Assembly (NCBI RefSeq): GCF_025128055.1 | Contig: NZ_JAHLYS010000045.1 | Location: 62,001-126,000 of the forward strand | DNA length: 64,000 nt | Direction: 5' to 3' | From: Synechococcus sp. CS-1329 | GTDB taxonomy: Bacteria; Cyanobacteriota; Cyanobacteriia; PCC-6307; Cyanobiaceae | In this document: piece by piece, positions 29,011 through 39,443 of the stretch | How the letters are laid out: every line of letters begins with the position of its first letter | How positions within the stretch are numbered: position 1 is the stretch's first letter | Position numbers and translations under genes: made by a program | Notes under the pieces: model-generated | The model's database searches: none | What the model was told of the DNA's origin: nothing | What the model saw: the letters and a program-made list of their open reading frames with translations, nothing else

Positions 29011-29688
29011 TCAGAACTCGATGCCGGCCTGGGCTTTGACCCCCTGCTCGCGGAAGGGATGGCGCACCAGCTTCATCTCGGTGACCAGATCAGCCCGATC
29101 CACCAGACCCTGCGGCGCCCCCCGGCCGGTGAGGGCCACGTGGGTGAGCTCCGGGCGGAGATCGAGGCCCTCCAGCACCTGATCCAATTCCAGGTAGCCC
29201 AGCTTGAGGGCCACATTCACCTCATCGAGCACCACCAGCTTGCGGACGGGATCGGCGAGGTACTGCAACGAGCGCCCCCAGGCCTCCTGCACCAGCTGGC
29301 GATCCCGATCACGGTCCTGGGTTTCCCAGGTGAAGCCCTCCCCGAGGGCATGCCAGGCCAGATCGTTGCCGAACAGCTGCAGGGCCCGGGCTTCCCCTGG
29401 CTGCCAGCCGCCCTTGATGAACTGCACCACCGCCACCCCCTCGCCGTGGCCGAGGGTGCGCAGCACCAGGCCCAGCGCGGCCGTGGTCTTGCCCTTGCCA
29501 TCGCCGGTGAACACCAGCACCAGCCCCTTCTCCAGGCTGCGCTCGCCCACCCGCTGCTGCTGCACCTCCCGGCGCCGTTGCATGCGGCGGCGGTAGGCCT
29601 CGGCGTCGCGCTCGGGGGCCAGATCGCCGCCGGGGCCCAGCTCAGCGGCCACCTGATCGAGCGGGTCAGCCACAGGAGGGTTGGACAT
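29011..29688 (-). CDS. cobO: Cob(I)yrinic acid a,c-diamide adenosyltransferase
   Basis: Adds the adenosyl group to the corrinoid cobalt (CobA/CobO/BtuR family). Seen: P-loop FTGDGKGKTTAALGL near residue 61, VVQFIKGGWQPGE, a conserved KLVVLDEVNVALKLGYL near 150, and THVALTGRGAP near 188. 225 residues with a ~45-residue charged leader. With cobK (7.6 kb) it supports endogenous B12-type cofactor synthesis. Confidence 0.94.
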   Translation of the reverse strand: MSNPPVADPLDQVAAELGPGGDLAPERDAEAYRRRMQRRREVQQQRVGERSLEKGLVLVFTGDGKGKTTAALGLVLRTLGHGEGVAVVQFIKGGWQPGEARALQLFGNDLAWHALGEGFTWETQDRDRDRQLVQEAWGRSLQYLADPVRKLVVLDEVNVALKLGYLELDQVLEGLDLRPELTHVALTGRGAPQGLVDRADLVTEMKLVRHPFREQGVKAQAGIEF

Positions 29689-29735
29689 CGGCGTGGAGCT
29701 CGGCGATCGCCCGCCACTCTGGCGCGCCGGCTGGC

Positions 29736-30740
29736 TCAGGGGGTCAGGCGCTGACGGGCCAGGGCCGCATCGACGGCCTGCTGCTGGTCCCGGCGCGTGA
29801 TCCAGTGGTGGTAGGTGCGCGTGTGGATGGCCACCGAGTGGCCCATCATCCGCGCCGCCACCGTGTCGGGCAGGCCGATGTGAATGGTGCGCACGGCCCA
29901 GGCATGGCGCAGGTCGTAGGGGGTGCAGGGCAACTGGTAGCGGTGGAACTGCTCGGCCACCCGGCGGCCCACCTGCTGCAGGGTGGTGCGCCGCAGATCG
30001 GTGCAGACCGCGGGGAGGCGGTCACTGGCCTCGCCGAGGAGGGTCAGATCGAAGCGGTCCACCCACTCGGGCTGGAAGGGCCAAACCTGATGTTCACCGG
30101 TCTTGGTGGTGGGCAGCACCCGGATCACCCGATCACCGCCGGGGGCCAGGGCGGAGAGATCGGCGAAGAACACCTCGTGGTTGCGCAGGCCATAGGTGGC
30201 CATCAGGCCGTACACCAGCCGCCAGCGGGGGTTGGGAATGCGCTCCAGCCACTCCAGCAACTGGGCATCACTGGGCAGGCGCCGGTACTGGGCCTGGTGC
30301 AGGCCGTAGCCGCCGGCCCGCTCACGCCAGTCGTCAGGCAGAGCCAGCTCCAGCTGCCGGGCCAGGGCCGCCAGGGCAGTGCCGCACTGCTGGCGGCTGC
30401 GGCTGGCGGGGGGATAGCCCTCCAGCACCTCCAGCAGCTGCTGGCTCTCCAGGGGCTCCCCCTGCTCCAGCCGTGAGCGCAACCGGCGCAGGTAGGGCTG
30501 GTAGGCGGCGGTCCAGGTGGTGCGGCTGCCGGCGGGATTGCGACGGCGGCGGGGGTCGGCGAAAAAGGCCTGCTCGAAGGCCTCGAGCTGCTCCAGGGAC
30601 GAGGCAGCGGCGGTGGGACGCCCCCAGTCGCCCCAGTCGAAGCGCTGCTGACGCAGGGCCTGGTTCACCCGTTTCAGTTCCCGTCGGGCCTGGCTCAGGC
30701 CGGTGGGGCTGGCCTCCAGCCCCAGGCTCAGGCGCTGCAC
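29736..30740 (-). CDS. Tyrosine recombinase / phage-integrase-family protein
   Basis: Cuts and rejoins DNA through a catalytic tyrosine. From GTG 30740, 334 residues: an N-terminal helical DNA-binding part, then a catalytic domain with Arg in YGLRNHEV near 183, Lys in TTKTGEHQVWP near 211, Arg/His in YDLRHAWAV near 274 (box II His replaced by Tyr, a common variant), His in MMGHS near 299 and nucleophile Tyr in TRTYHHW near 308. All key residues are present, so it may be active. Coding-like sequence continues in frame about 50 codons upstream to 30890 without ATG/GTG/TTG. No tRNA, att repeat or phage genes nearby. Confidence 0.85.
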   Translation of the reverse strand: MQRLSLGLEASPTGLSQARRELKRVNQALRQQRFDWGDWGRPTAAASSLEQLEAFEQAFFADPRRRRNPAGSRTTWTAAYQPYLRRLRSRLEQGEPLESQQLLEVLEGYPPASRSRQQCGTALAALARQLELALPDDWRERAGGYGLHQAQYRRLPSDAQLLEWLERIPNPRWRLVYGLMATYGLRNHEVFFADLSALAPGGDRVIRVLPTTKTGEHQVWPFQPEWVDRFDLTLLGEASDRLPAVCTDLRRTTLQQVGRRVAEQFHRYQLPCTPYDLRHAWAVRTIHIGLPDTVAARMMGHSVAIHTRTYHHWITRRDQQQAVDAALARQRLTP

Positions 30741-30994
30741 CCGCTGGGGGCCACCGCGGGGGCAGGGCAGGGGACCGCGCAGAGCCAGCCGCCCCCCCCG
30801 CCGCTCCAGGCGCAGGGCCAGACCGCTGGCGGCCAGACGGGCATTCTCCTCGCTCAGCGCGGCATCGATGGCGGCAAGGGCAGGGGTCAGAACAGCTGGA
30901 GCCGGTGGGCGCCGAGGTTATCGATCACGGCCGGCTAACGCCAGCGGGCACCAGCAGGGTTACGCTCTGAGCCATTCGGTGGATCAGATCAGGT

Positions 30995-32170
30995 ATGGCC
31001 AGGGTCGGCGTCTTGCTGCTGAACCTCGGCGGGCCTGAGCGCATCGAAGATGTGGGGCCATTCCTCTACAACCTTTTCGCCGACCCGGAGATCATCCGGC
31101 TGCCCACGCCCCTGCTGCAGAAGCCCCTGGCCTGGCTGATCAGCACCCTGCGCAGCAGCAAGTCGAAGGAGGCCTACCGAGCCATCGGCGGCGGTTCCCC
31201 CCTGCGCCGCATCACCGAGCAGCAGGCCCGTGAGCTCCAGAGCGAGCTGCGTCAGCGGGGGGTTCAGGCCACCACCTATGTGGCGATGCGCTACTGGCAT
31301 CCGTTCACCGAATCTGCCGTGGGCGACATCAAGGCCGACTCGGTGGATGAGGTGGTGGTGCTGCCGCTCTATCCCCACTTCTCGATCAGCACCAGCGGTT
31401 CAAGCTTCCGGGAACTGCAGCGCCTTCGCCAGGCCGACCCCGCCTTCAGCAAGTTGCCGATCCGCTGCATCCGCAGCTGGTACGACCATCCCGGCTATGT
31501 GCTGGCGATGGCGGAGCTGATCGCCGCCGGGGTGAGCAGCTGCCGGAACCCCGCCGCCGCCCACGTCTTCTTCAGCGCCCACGGCGTGCCCAAGAGTTAT
31601 GTGGAGGATGCCGGCGACCCCTACCAGCAGGAGATCGAAGCCTGCTCAATCCTGGTGATGGCCAAGCTGGAGGAGCTGCTGGGCCATGGCAATCCCTACA
31701 CCCTGGCCTACCAGAGCCGGGTGGGACCGGTGGAGTGGCTCAAGCCCTACACCGATGAGGCCCTGGTGCGGCTCGGCGAGGAGGGGGTCGAGGAGCTGGT
31801 GGTGGTGCCGATCAGCTTCGTGAGCGAGCACATCGAGACCCTCGAGGAGATCGACATCGAATACCGGGAGATCGCCACCGAAGCCGGCATCAGCAACTTC
31901 GTGCGCGTGCCCGCCCTCGACACCTACCCCACCTTCATCAAGGGGCTGGCGGATCTGGTGCAGCTGGCCCAGGCCGGTCCTGAGGTGAACCTGGATCAGG
32001 CCGCCGCCCTGCCCACCCAGGTGAAGCTCTACCCCCAGGACAAGTGGGCCTGGGGCTGGAACAACAGCTCCGAGGTCTGGAATGGCCGCCTGGCGATGCT
32101 GGGATTTTCGGCCTTCCTGCTGGAGCTCCTGAGTGGCCGGGGTCCGCTGCATGCGCTCGGCCTGCTCTAG
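30995..32170 (+). CDS. hemH: Ferrochelatase with C-terminal HLIP/CAB-like helix
   Basis: Inserts Fe2+ into protoporphyrin IX, last step of haem synthesis. Seen: [18 protein letters not shown] start, [10 protein letters not shown] near residue 98, [14 protein letters not shown] near 128, [12 protein letters not shown] near 190, and [14 protein letters not shown] near 278. Residues 350-391 form a linker plus a membrane helix with the chlorophyll-binding signature [12 protein letters not shown], the known cyanobacterial/plastid extension that tethers the enzyme to thylakoids. A long stem-loop lies 9 bp after the stop. Confidence 0.97.
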   Translation: MARVGVLLLNLGGPERIEDVGPFLYNLFADPEIIRLPTPLLQKPLAWLISTLRSSKSKEAYRAIGGGSPLRRITEQQARELQSELRQRGVQATTYVAMRYWHPFTESAVGDIKADSVDEVVVLPLYPHFSISTSGSSFRELQRLRQADPAFSKLPIRCIRSWYDHPGYVLAMAELIAAGVSSCRNPAAAHVFFSAHGVPKSYVEDAGDPYQQEIEACSILVMAKLEELLGHGNPYTLAYQSRVGPVEWLKPYTDEALVRLGEEGVEELVVVPISFVSEHIETLEEIDIEYREIATEAGISNFVRVPALDTYPTFIKGLADLVQLAQAGPEVNLDQAAALPTQVKLYPQDKWAWGWNNSSEVWNGRLAMLGFSAFLLELLSGRGPLHALGLL

Positions 32171-32178
32171 GCCCCTCA

Positions 32179-32223
32179 GCGGTCTGTGGCTTCCGCTACT
32201 CCCCAGCGGCAGCCACAGACCGC
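32179..32223. terminator. Long stem-loop between hemH and ilvB
   Basis: GCGGTCTGTGGC (32179-32190) is perfectly complementary to GCCACAGACCGC (32212-32223). Inside, CCGCT (32193-32197) pairs with AGCGG (32205-32209), leaving loop ACTCCCC. The outer stem can extend by one T-A pair, giving about 18 pairs with one mismatch. There is no U-run on either side, so it may be a hairpin terminator of the U-less type, an mRNA 3'-end stabiliser, or part of the ilvB leader. Confidence 0.6.
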
Positions 32224-32273
32224 GCAACAGTTCTCCCAAGCTTGGAACTGAGCTTCTACGCTGACGGTCTCCG

Positions 32274-34205
32274 TTGCGTGTGTTGCTCGCCACCGTGACC
32301 GTGACCACCGTGACTTCGACGACTGCCGCCGCCGCCCACCCAGCGACGACCGCTCCCTCGGCCCCTGGCCAGGTTCCCGCTGAGGCCTTAGCCCCAGTGG
32401 TTCCCGGGCGGCTCAGCGGCGCTGACGCCCTGATGGATGCGCTCCACCGCCATGGCGTCACCGATGTGTTCGGTTACCCCGGCGGAGCGATCCTGCCCAT
32501 CTACGACGCTCTGCACAAGGCCGAGAGCCGCGGCTGGCTGAAGCATGTGCTGGTGCGGCACGAGCAGGGGGGCGCCCATGCCGCCGATGCCTACGCCAGG
32601 GCCACCGGCCGCGTCGGCGTCTGTTTCGGCACCTCGGGTCCCGGGGCCACGAATCTGGTCACCGGCATCGCCACGGCCCAGATGGATTCGGTGCCGATGG
32701 TGGTGATCACCGGTCAGGTGCCGCGAGCCGCCATCGGCACCGATGCCTTCCAGGAAACCGACATCTTCGGCATCACCCTGCCGATCGTGAAGCACTCCTG
32801 GGTGGTGCGTGATCCCGCCGACATCGGCCGGATCGTGGCCGAAGCCTTTCTGATCGCCGCCACAGGTCGTCCCGGACCGGTGCTGATCGATGTGCCCAAG
32901 GATGTGGGGCTCGAAGAGTTTGAGTACACCCCTGTGGAGCCGGGAACGGCCATCCCGGCGGGGTATCAGCTGCCGAGCGGACCAGCCCCTGCGGCGATCG
33001 CTCAGGCCATTGAGCTGATTCGCCAGGCGCGGCGTCCGCTGCTCTATGTGGGCGGTGGCGCCATCAGCTCCGGCGCCCACACCAGCCTGATTGCCCTAGC
33101 CGAGCGCTTCCAGCTGCCGGTCACCACCACCTTGATGGGCAAGGGCGCCTTCGATGAGCGCCATCCCCTGGCGGTGGGAATGCTGGGCATGCATGGCACC
33201 GCCTATGCCAACTTCGCTGTCACCGAATGCGATCTGCTGATCGCCACCGGTGCCCGCTTCGACGACCGGGTCACCGGGCGGCTCGACAGCTTCGCCCCCC
33301 GTGCCCGTGTGATCCACATCGACATCGATGCCGCTGAGGTGGGCAAGAACCGCCTGCCGGAGGTGCCGATCGTCTCAGACGTGCGCCTGGCCCTGGAGGC
33401 CCTGCTGCAGGCCTCGAGCGGCGAGAGCGATCACGGCCACACCGCTGCCTGGCTGGAGCGCATCAACCGCTGGAAGCGCCACTACCCGCTGGTGATCCCC
33501 ACCCCGGAGGGGGCCATCGCTCCCCAGGAAGTGGTGATGGCCCTGCGCGACTTCGCTCCGGACGCCTTCGTCACCACCGATGTGGGGCAGCACCAGATGT
33601 GGGCGGCCCAGTACCTCAACAACCCGCCACGCCACTGGATCAGCAGCAGCGGCCTTGGCACCATGGGCTTCGGCCTGCCGGCCGCCATGGGTGTTCAGGT
33701 GGCCTTCCCGGCCGATCAGGTGATCTGCGTGGCTGGCGACGCCAGCATCCTGATGAACATCCAGGAGCTGGGCACCCTCTCCCAGTACGACCTGCCCGTG
33801 AAGGTGGTGATCCTCAACAACGGCTGGCAGGGCATGGTGAGGCAGTGGCAGGAGAGCTTCTACGGCGAGCGCTACTCCGCCTCGGAGATGACCCGCGGCA
33901 TGCCCGATTTTCCCCGCCTGGCCGAAGCCTTCGGAGTCAGAGGGGTGGGAATCAGCGAACGCTCCAGCTTCCGCGAACAACTGGCCGAGGCCCTGGCCCA
34001 TCCAGGCCCGGCTCTGATCGATGTGCGCGTCCGCCGCAACGAGAACTGCTATCCGATGGTGCCCCCCGGTGCCAGCAATGCCCAGATGGTCGGTCTTCCC
34101 AATCATCCGGAGCTGGCGATCGACACCACCCGCCTGTGCGGCTCCTGTGGCATCAGCACGGAAAGCGCCCATCTCTTCTGCCCCAGCTGCGGTGCCAAGC
34201 TCTGA
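32274..34205 (+). CDS. ilvB: Acetolactate synthase large subunit with C-terminal zinc ribbon
   Basis: ThDP enzyme at the entry to Val/Leu/Ile synthesis. Seen: [18 protein letters not shown] near 60, catalytic Glu in [29 protein letters not shown], the FAD region [13 protein letters not shown] near 325, and the ThDP motif [14 protein letters not shown] plus [12 protein letters not shown] near 520. Unusually, the last 22 residues (622-643) hold two CxxC pairs (CGSCG...CPSCG) like a rubredoxin-type zinc ribbon. TTG 32274 is the longest start; GTG 32295 or 32310 are alternatives because the first 35 residues are Thr/Ala-rich. The stop overlaps the next gene (CTGA). Confidence 0.93.
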   Translation: MRVLLATVTVTTVTSTTAAAAHPATTAPSAPGQVPAEALAPVVPGRLSGADALMDALHRHGVTDVFGYPGGAILPIYDALHKAESRGWLKHVLVRHEQGGAHAADAYARATGRVGVCFGTSGPGATNLVTGIATAQMDSVPMVVITGQVPRAAIGTDAFQETDIFGITLPIVKHSWVVRDPADIGRIVAEAFLIAATGRPGPVLIDVPKDVGLEEFEYTPVEPGTAIPAGYQLPSGPAPAAIAQAIELIRQARRPLLYVGGGAISSGAHTSLIALAERFQLPVTTTLMGKGAFDERHPLAVGMLGMHGTAYANFAVTECDLLIATGARFDDRVTGRLDSFAPRARVIHIDIDAAEVGKNRLPEVPIVSDVRLALEALLQASSGESDHGHTAAWLERINRWKRHYPLVIPTPEGAIAPQEVVMALRDFAPDAFVTTDVGQHQMWAAQYLNNPPRHWISSSGLGTMGFGLPAAMGVQVAFPADQVICVAGDASILMNIQELGTLSQYDLPVKVVILNNGWQGMVRQWQESFYGERYSASEMTRGMPDFPRLAEAFGVRGVGISERSSFREQLAEALAHPGPALIDVRVRRNENCYPMVPPGASNAQMVGLPNHPELAIDTTRLCGSCGISTESAHLFCPSCGAKL

Positions 34206-34615
34206 ATCCCCTGCCCCTGCTTCTGGCCCTGGTCCTGGCCATCGGCCTGCTGCTTGATCCCATCGGCGCCAGCCCGGCTGCCGCCGCCGAGGTGTTGCAG
34301 GTGCGCAGTGGTGTGCTGCTGCAGGTGGGTGATCAGAACCGCAGCTACCCGGTGCAGCTGGGCTGCATCAGCGTCACCCCGGAGCTCTCAGGGGCCGCCG
34401 AAGACTGGTTGCGCCAGGAGCTGCCGCGCCGCACCCGGGTGAATCTGCGCCCGCTGGGCTCTGCCGATGGGGTCCTGCTGGCGCGGGTGCAGGTGTTGCG
34501 GGGAGGGGATGACCTGGGCACAGGCCTGATCAGTGCCGGTCTGGCTCAGCCCCTGCCGGCGTTGATCAGTCCCCAGGGCTGCCCCTCCAGCGAAGACAAC
34601 GCCCAGGAGCCATGA
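34202..34615 (+). CDS. Secreted SNase-like (OB-fold) protein, non-canonical start
   Basis: About 137 residues. A signal peptide ([16 protein letters not shown], then ASPAAAAEV cleavage region) precedes a small beta-rich domain with [28 protein letters not shown] and [14 protein letters not shown], reminiscent of staphylococcal-nuclease-like folds but lacking its full catalytic set. In frame, the only start beside the ilvB stop is CTG at 34202 (overlap CTGA). GTG at 34136 would add 22 residues and overlap ilvB by 70 bp but also gives a plausible signal peptide. Its stop overlaps the next gene by ATGA. Confidence 0.65.
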   Translation: MNPLPLLLALVLAIGLLLDPIGASPAAAAEVLQVRSGVLLQVGDQNRSYPVQLGCISVTPELSGAAEDWLRQELPRRTRVNLRPLGSADGVLLARVQVLRGGDDLGTGLISAGLAQPLPALISPQGCPSSEDNAQEP

Positions 34616-34842
34616 GCCTGAACCGCACCGCCAAGGGCATCGTGCTGGTGCCCAGCCTGCTGCTGGGTGGTGCCTTCCTCAGCGCGGCCCTCTGGGGAGG
34701 AGAAGGCTCGCAAGCCAACCGGCCCCTGGCCCTGGCGATCGCTGCGGTGCTGCTGGGTGGAGGATTGTTCACCCAGTTGCTGCCTGAGGCCGAACCGGAG
34801 GGCGAACCGGAACGGGACATGGAAGCCGACGACAACAGCTAG
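34612..34842 (+). CDS. Small two-helix membrane protein
   Basis: 76 residues. Two hydrophobic helices (IVLVPSLLLGGAFLSAALWG and LALAIAAVLLGGGLFTQLL) are followed by a very acidic tail (EPEGEPERDMEADD). ATG overlaps the preceding stop (ATGA), placing it as third gene of the ilvB group. No family recognised. Confidence 0.65.
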   Translation: MSLNRTAKGIVLVPSLLLGGAFLSAALWGGEGSQANRPLALAIAAVLLGGGLFTQLLPEAEPEGEPERDMEADDNS

Positions 34843-34852
34843 CTGACGTTCT

Positions 34853-35656
34853 TCAGCGGCGTGGAGCCACCGGAGGCGGAGCCGCGGCGGGTGGGGGGCC
34901 TGCCGCCCCGGTTCTGCTGGATTGCTGCTGCACCAACTGGAAGTAATCCGGTGTTGGGTAGAAGGCGTAGGTGTCCTTGGGCTGTTTGACGATCTGATCC
35001 ATCACGGCGCTGAGATCAGCGGCCTGGACGGTGAGCTTGCTGCGGTCGGGGATGCCGGCCATCGCCTTCTGCAGGGAGGCGTAGTCGAAGAAGAAAAGAC
35101 CACGCTCACCCTGGGGCGTCTGAATGGTGATCAGTGGTTGGGTGAAAAACACCGGCACGGCAAGCCCCTCTTGAATGGCCTTCTGATCGAGACCCTGTTT
35201 GCCGAGGAGGGTACGCGCCTGGTTCAGATCTGCTGGCAATGGAATCACCGGCGAGAGAAGTTTGCGATCTTTCAGCGATTTATTGATCTCCTGCACCCGC
35301 TCCAGGGCCACATTCATGGGCATCGGCAGCACTCCCGCCTTGATGGTGGGGTTGGCCTTGGTGAACGCGGCGAGCTCCTGATTGGCCTTGGCCCGATCCA
35401 GGTAGAGGGGCAGTACCAAAGCCTTGTTCCGCTCCAGGGGCAGCGGAATTCCTTTGGTGTCGGTGAGGACGAACACCGGAATGACGGCCAGCTTCTTCAT
35501 GGCCTCCGCCTGGGGAATGGCCATCGCCGGGAGCGGCTGAAGCAGAGCCACCGCACTGATGCAGCCCAGGCCCCAGCGGGCCCACCGAGTGGTCAGGCTC
35601 TGCCTGTGGGCTGCAGGGGTCTGCGGAGCGAGCTTTGCGGCGGTGAGGCTCAGCAT
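34853..35656 (-). CDS. Tic22-like protein
   Basis: Homologue of the chloroplast import component Tic22, in cyanobacteria a periplasmic/thylakoid-lumen protein linked to outer-membrane biogenesis. About 267 residues from ATG 35656: a signal peptide (WGLGCISAVALLQPLPAMA), then the Tic22 core with the repeated VFVLTDTKGIPL and VFFTQPLITIQTPQG strand motifs, LFFFDYASLQKAM, and a Pro/Ala-rich tail. A start at 35737 would cross the divergent gene start at 35730 and is less likely. Confidence 0.88.
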   Translation of the reverse strand: MLSLTAAKLAPQTPAAHRQSLTTRWARWGLGCISAVALLQPLPAMAIPQAEAMKKLAVIPVFVLTDTKGIPLPLERNKALVLPLYLDRAKANQELAAFTKANPTIKAGVLPMPMNVALERVQEINKSLKDRKLLSPVIPLPADLNQARTLLGKQGLDQKAIQEGLAVPVFFTQPLITIQTPQGERGLFFFDYASLQKAMAGIPDRSKLTVQAADLSAVMDQIVKQPKDTYAFYPTPDYFQLVQQQSSRTGAAGPPPAAAPPPVAPRR

Positions 35657-35729
35657 GCGTCCCTGGACAAGAAGATCAAATTTAGGGACGGCGCTGCACG
35701 TAATCTCGCTGGGCTGGACGGTATGAGTC

Positions 35730-36923
35730 ATGACCACTGGCGGACTGGGAAGTGGACCTCCCCCCTCGCCAGAGCAGGGAGGGCGGCTTCCTCTCTGGAG
35801 TGTCGGAGCGGGACTGGCCGCGGTGCTGGTGGGGGTCCAGAGCCTGGCGGCCAGCAGCCCTTTCTCCAGGGATGTGTTGATGCTGTTGCCCAGTGAAGGG
35901 CTGCTGGCCGGGGTGGGGGACGGCCTGCGCCGCGGTTACGGCCTGGCCATGGAGGAAACCCGGGCCTGCGGCCTGCGGCCCCCCAGCCAGGGCCTGGGAT
36001 GGCTTCCCCCTGAGCAGGACCCTGAAGCTCTGTTGGCAGGGTTACCAATGCCCGAGCTGTTGATCGCTCCACCTGCCGTCAACCTGCTGCCCTACGGTCG
36101 ACTGGCCCAGAGCCGGGGGGTGAATGTGCTCCTGCCCCTGCAGCGGGGATATTCCCTGCAGCGTCTGCCCGGCCAGGTGGGTGCCGAAAGGATCTGGCCG
36201 GTGTTGCCCTCTCGCAGTCTCGAAGCCGACCGGCTGGCGCGCGGCCTGCTGGAGGACAAGGGGGGCAAGGTGATGGTGATTCATGACGGTGGAGCGGAGC
36301 AGGCGGCCCTGGCCGATCGTTTCGTGGAAACGATCCAGGGCAGCGGCGGCTGGACCGTGGGGGCCACCAACACACCCGAGGCGATCGTGGAACCCAGCGC
36401 CAAGGTGATGACCCAGCTGCGCGATGACGTGGGTTGGTACACCCCCTCTTCACTGGTGGTGATGACATCCCCGGGCAGCTCCCTGGCCCGGGCCGTGGCC
36501 GAACTTGACCTGCCGAACAACCTCACCCTCGCCTGGCCGTTCCCAGTGAGCGAGCCCTTGCCCCTGCCCCAGCTGGGGGTCGACTCCCTCAGTCGTGGGC
36601 CGGGCTGGGGGCGCTTTGAGCAGGCGTTCAAGCAACGCTATGGCTACAGCCCCGGGTTGGTGGAGGCCGCCGGTTTCGACACCGGTCAGCTGGTGACCGT
36701 CTCCTCAGTGAACGCTTCGAGCACAAAAGCCTGGTCGCTGGACTGGCTGGATGCCACGGCCAAGCCCCAGGACCTCTGCGCTGCCATCAAGGCCCGGCGG
36801 GCCGGCAAACCGGTGGCCCTGCGCGGCGCCGCCAGCCGCCTGGACATCACCCCTGGCCTTCCTCCCACAGGGGAGCTGCGGCTGACGCCCCTCAAGGCAG
36901 ACCCCAGCGCCAGCCGTTCCTAG
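35730..36923 (+). CDS. Periplasmic-binding-protein-like lipid/LppC-type protein
   Basis: 397 residues. An N-terminal hydrophobic segment (LWSVGAGLAAVLVGVQSLAASS) looks like a signal or anchor. The rest has the two-lobed type I periplasmic-binding pattern (DVLMLLPSEGLLAGVGDGLRRG, LLIAPPAV, GKVMVIHDGGAEQAALA, SLVVMTSPGS, GFDTGQLV). No transporter genes adjoin it. It resembles branched-chain amino-acid receptor / LpoA-like proteins; the ligand is unknown. Divergent from tic22 across 73 bp; ppsA follows after 27 bp. Confidence 0.7.
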   Translation: MTTGGLGSGPPPSPEQGGRLPLWSVGAGLAAVLVGVQSLAASSPFSRDVLMLLPSEGLLAGVGDGLRRGYGLAMEETRACGLRPPSQGLGWLPPEQDPEALLAGLPMPELLIAPPAVNLLPYGRLAQSRGVNVLLPLQRGYSLQRLPGQVGAERIWPVLPSRSLEADRLARGLLEDKGGKVMVIHDGGAEQAALADRFVETIQGSGGWTVGATNTPEAIVEPSAKVMTQLRDDVGWYTPSSLVVMTSPGSSLARAVAELDLPNNLTLAWPFPVSEPLPLPQLGVDSLSRGPGWGRFEQAFKQRYGYSPGLVEAAGFDTGQLVTVSSVNASSTKAWSLDWLDATAKPQDLCAAIKARRAGKPVALRGAASRLDITPGLPPTGELRLTPLKADPSASRS

Positions 36924-36950
36924 CCTGGGTCTCTGTGCGAGTTGATCGCC

Positions 36951-39377
<2,427 letters not shown>

Positions 39378-39443
39378 GGCCGCTGTCCGCTGAACAACGC
39401 CTGGGGGAGGGGCCGATAGGGTCAGTTTTCGTCGCGCGACTTG

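Noticed and set aside
29736-30740. Integrated element next to the tyrosine recombinase
   Set aside because: Neighbours are cobO and hemH, no tRNA, direct repeat, transposase or phage gene, and composition does not change.
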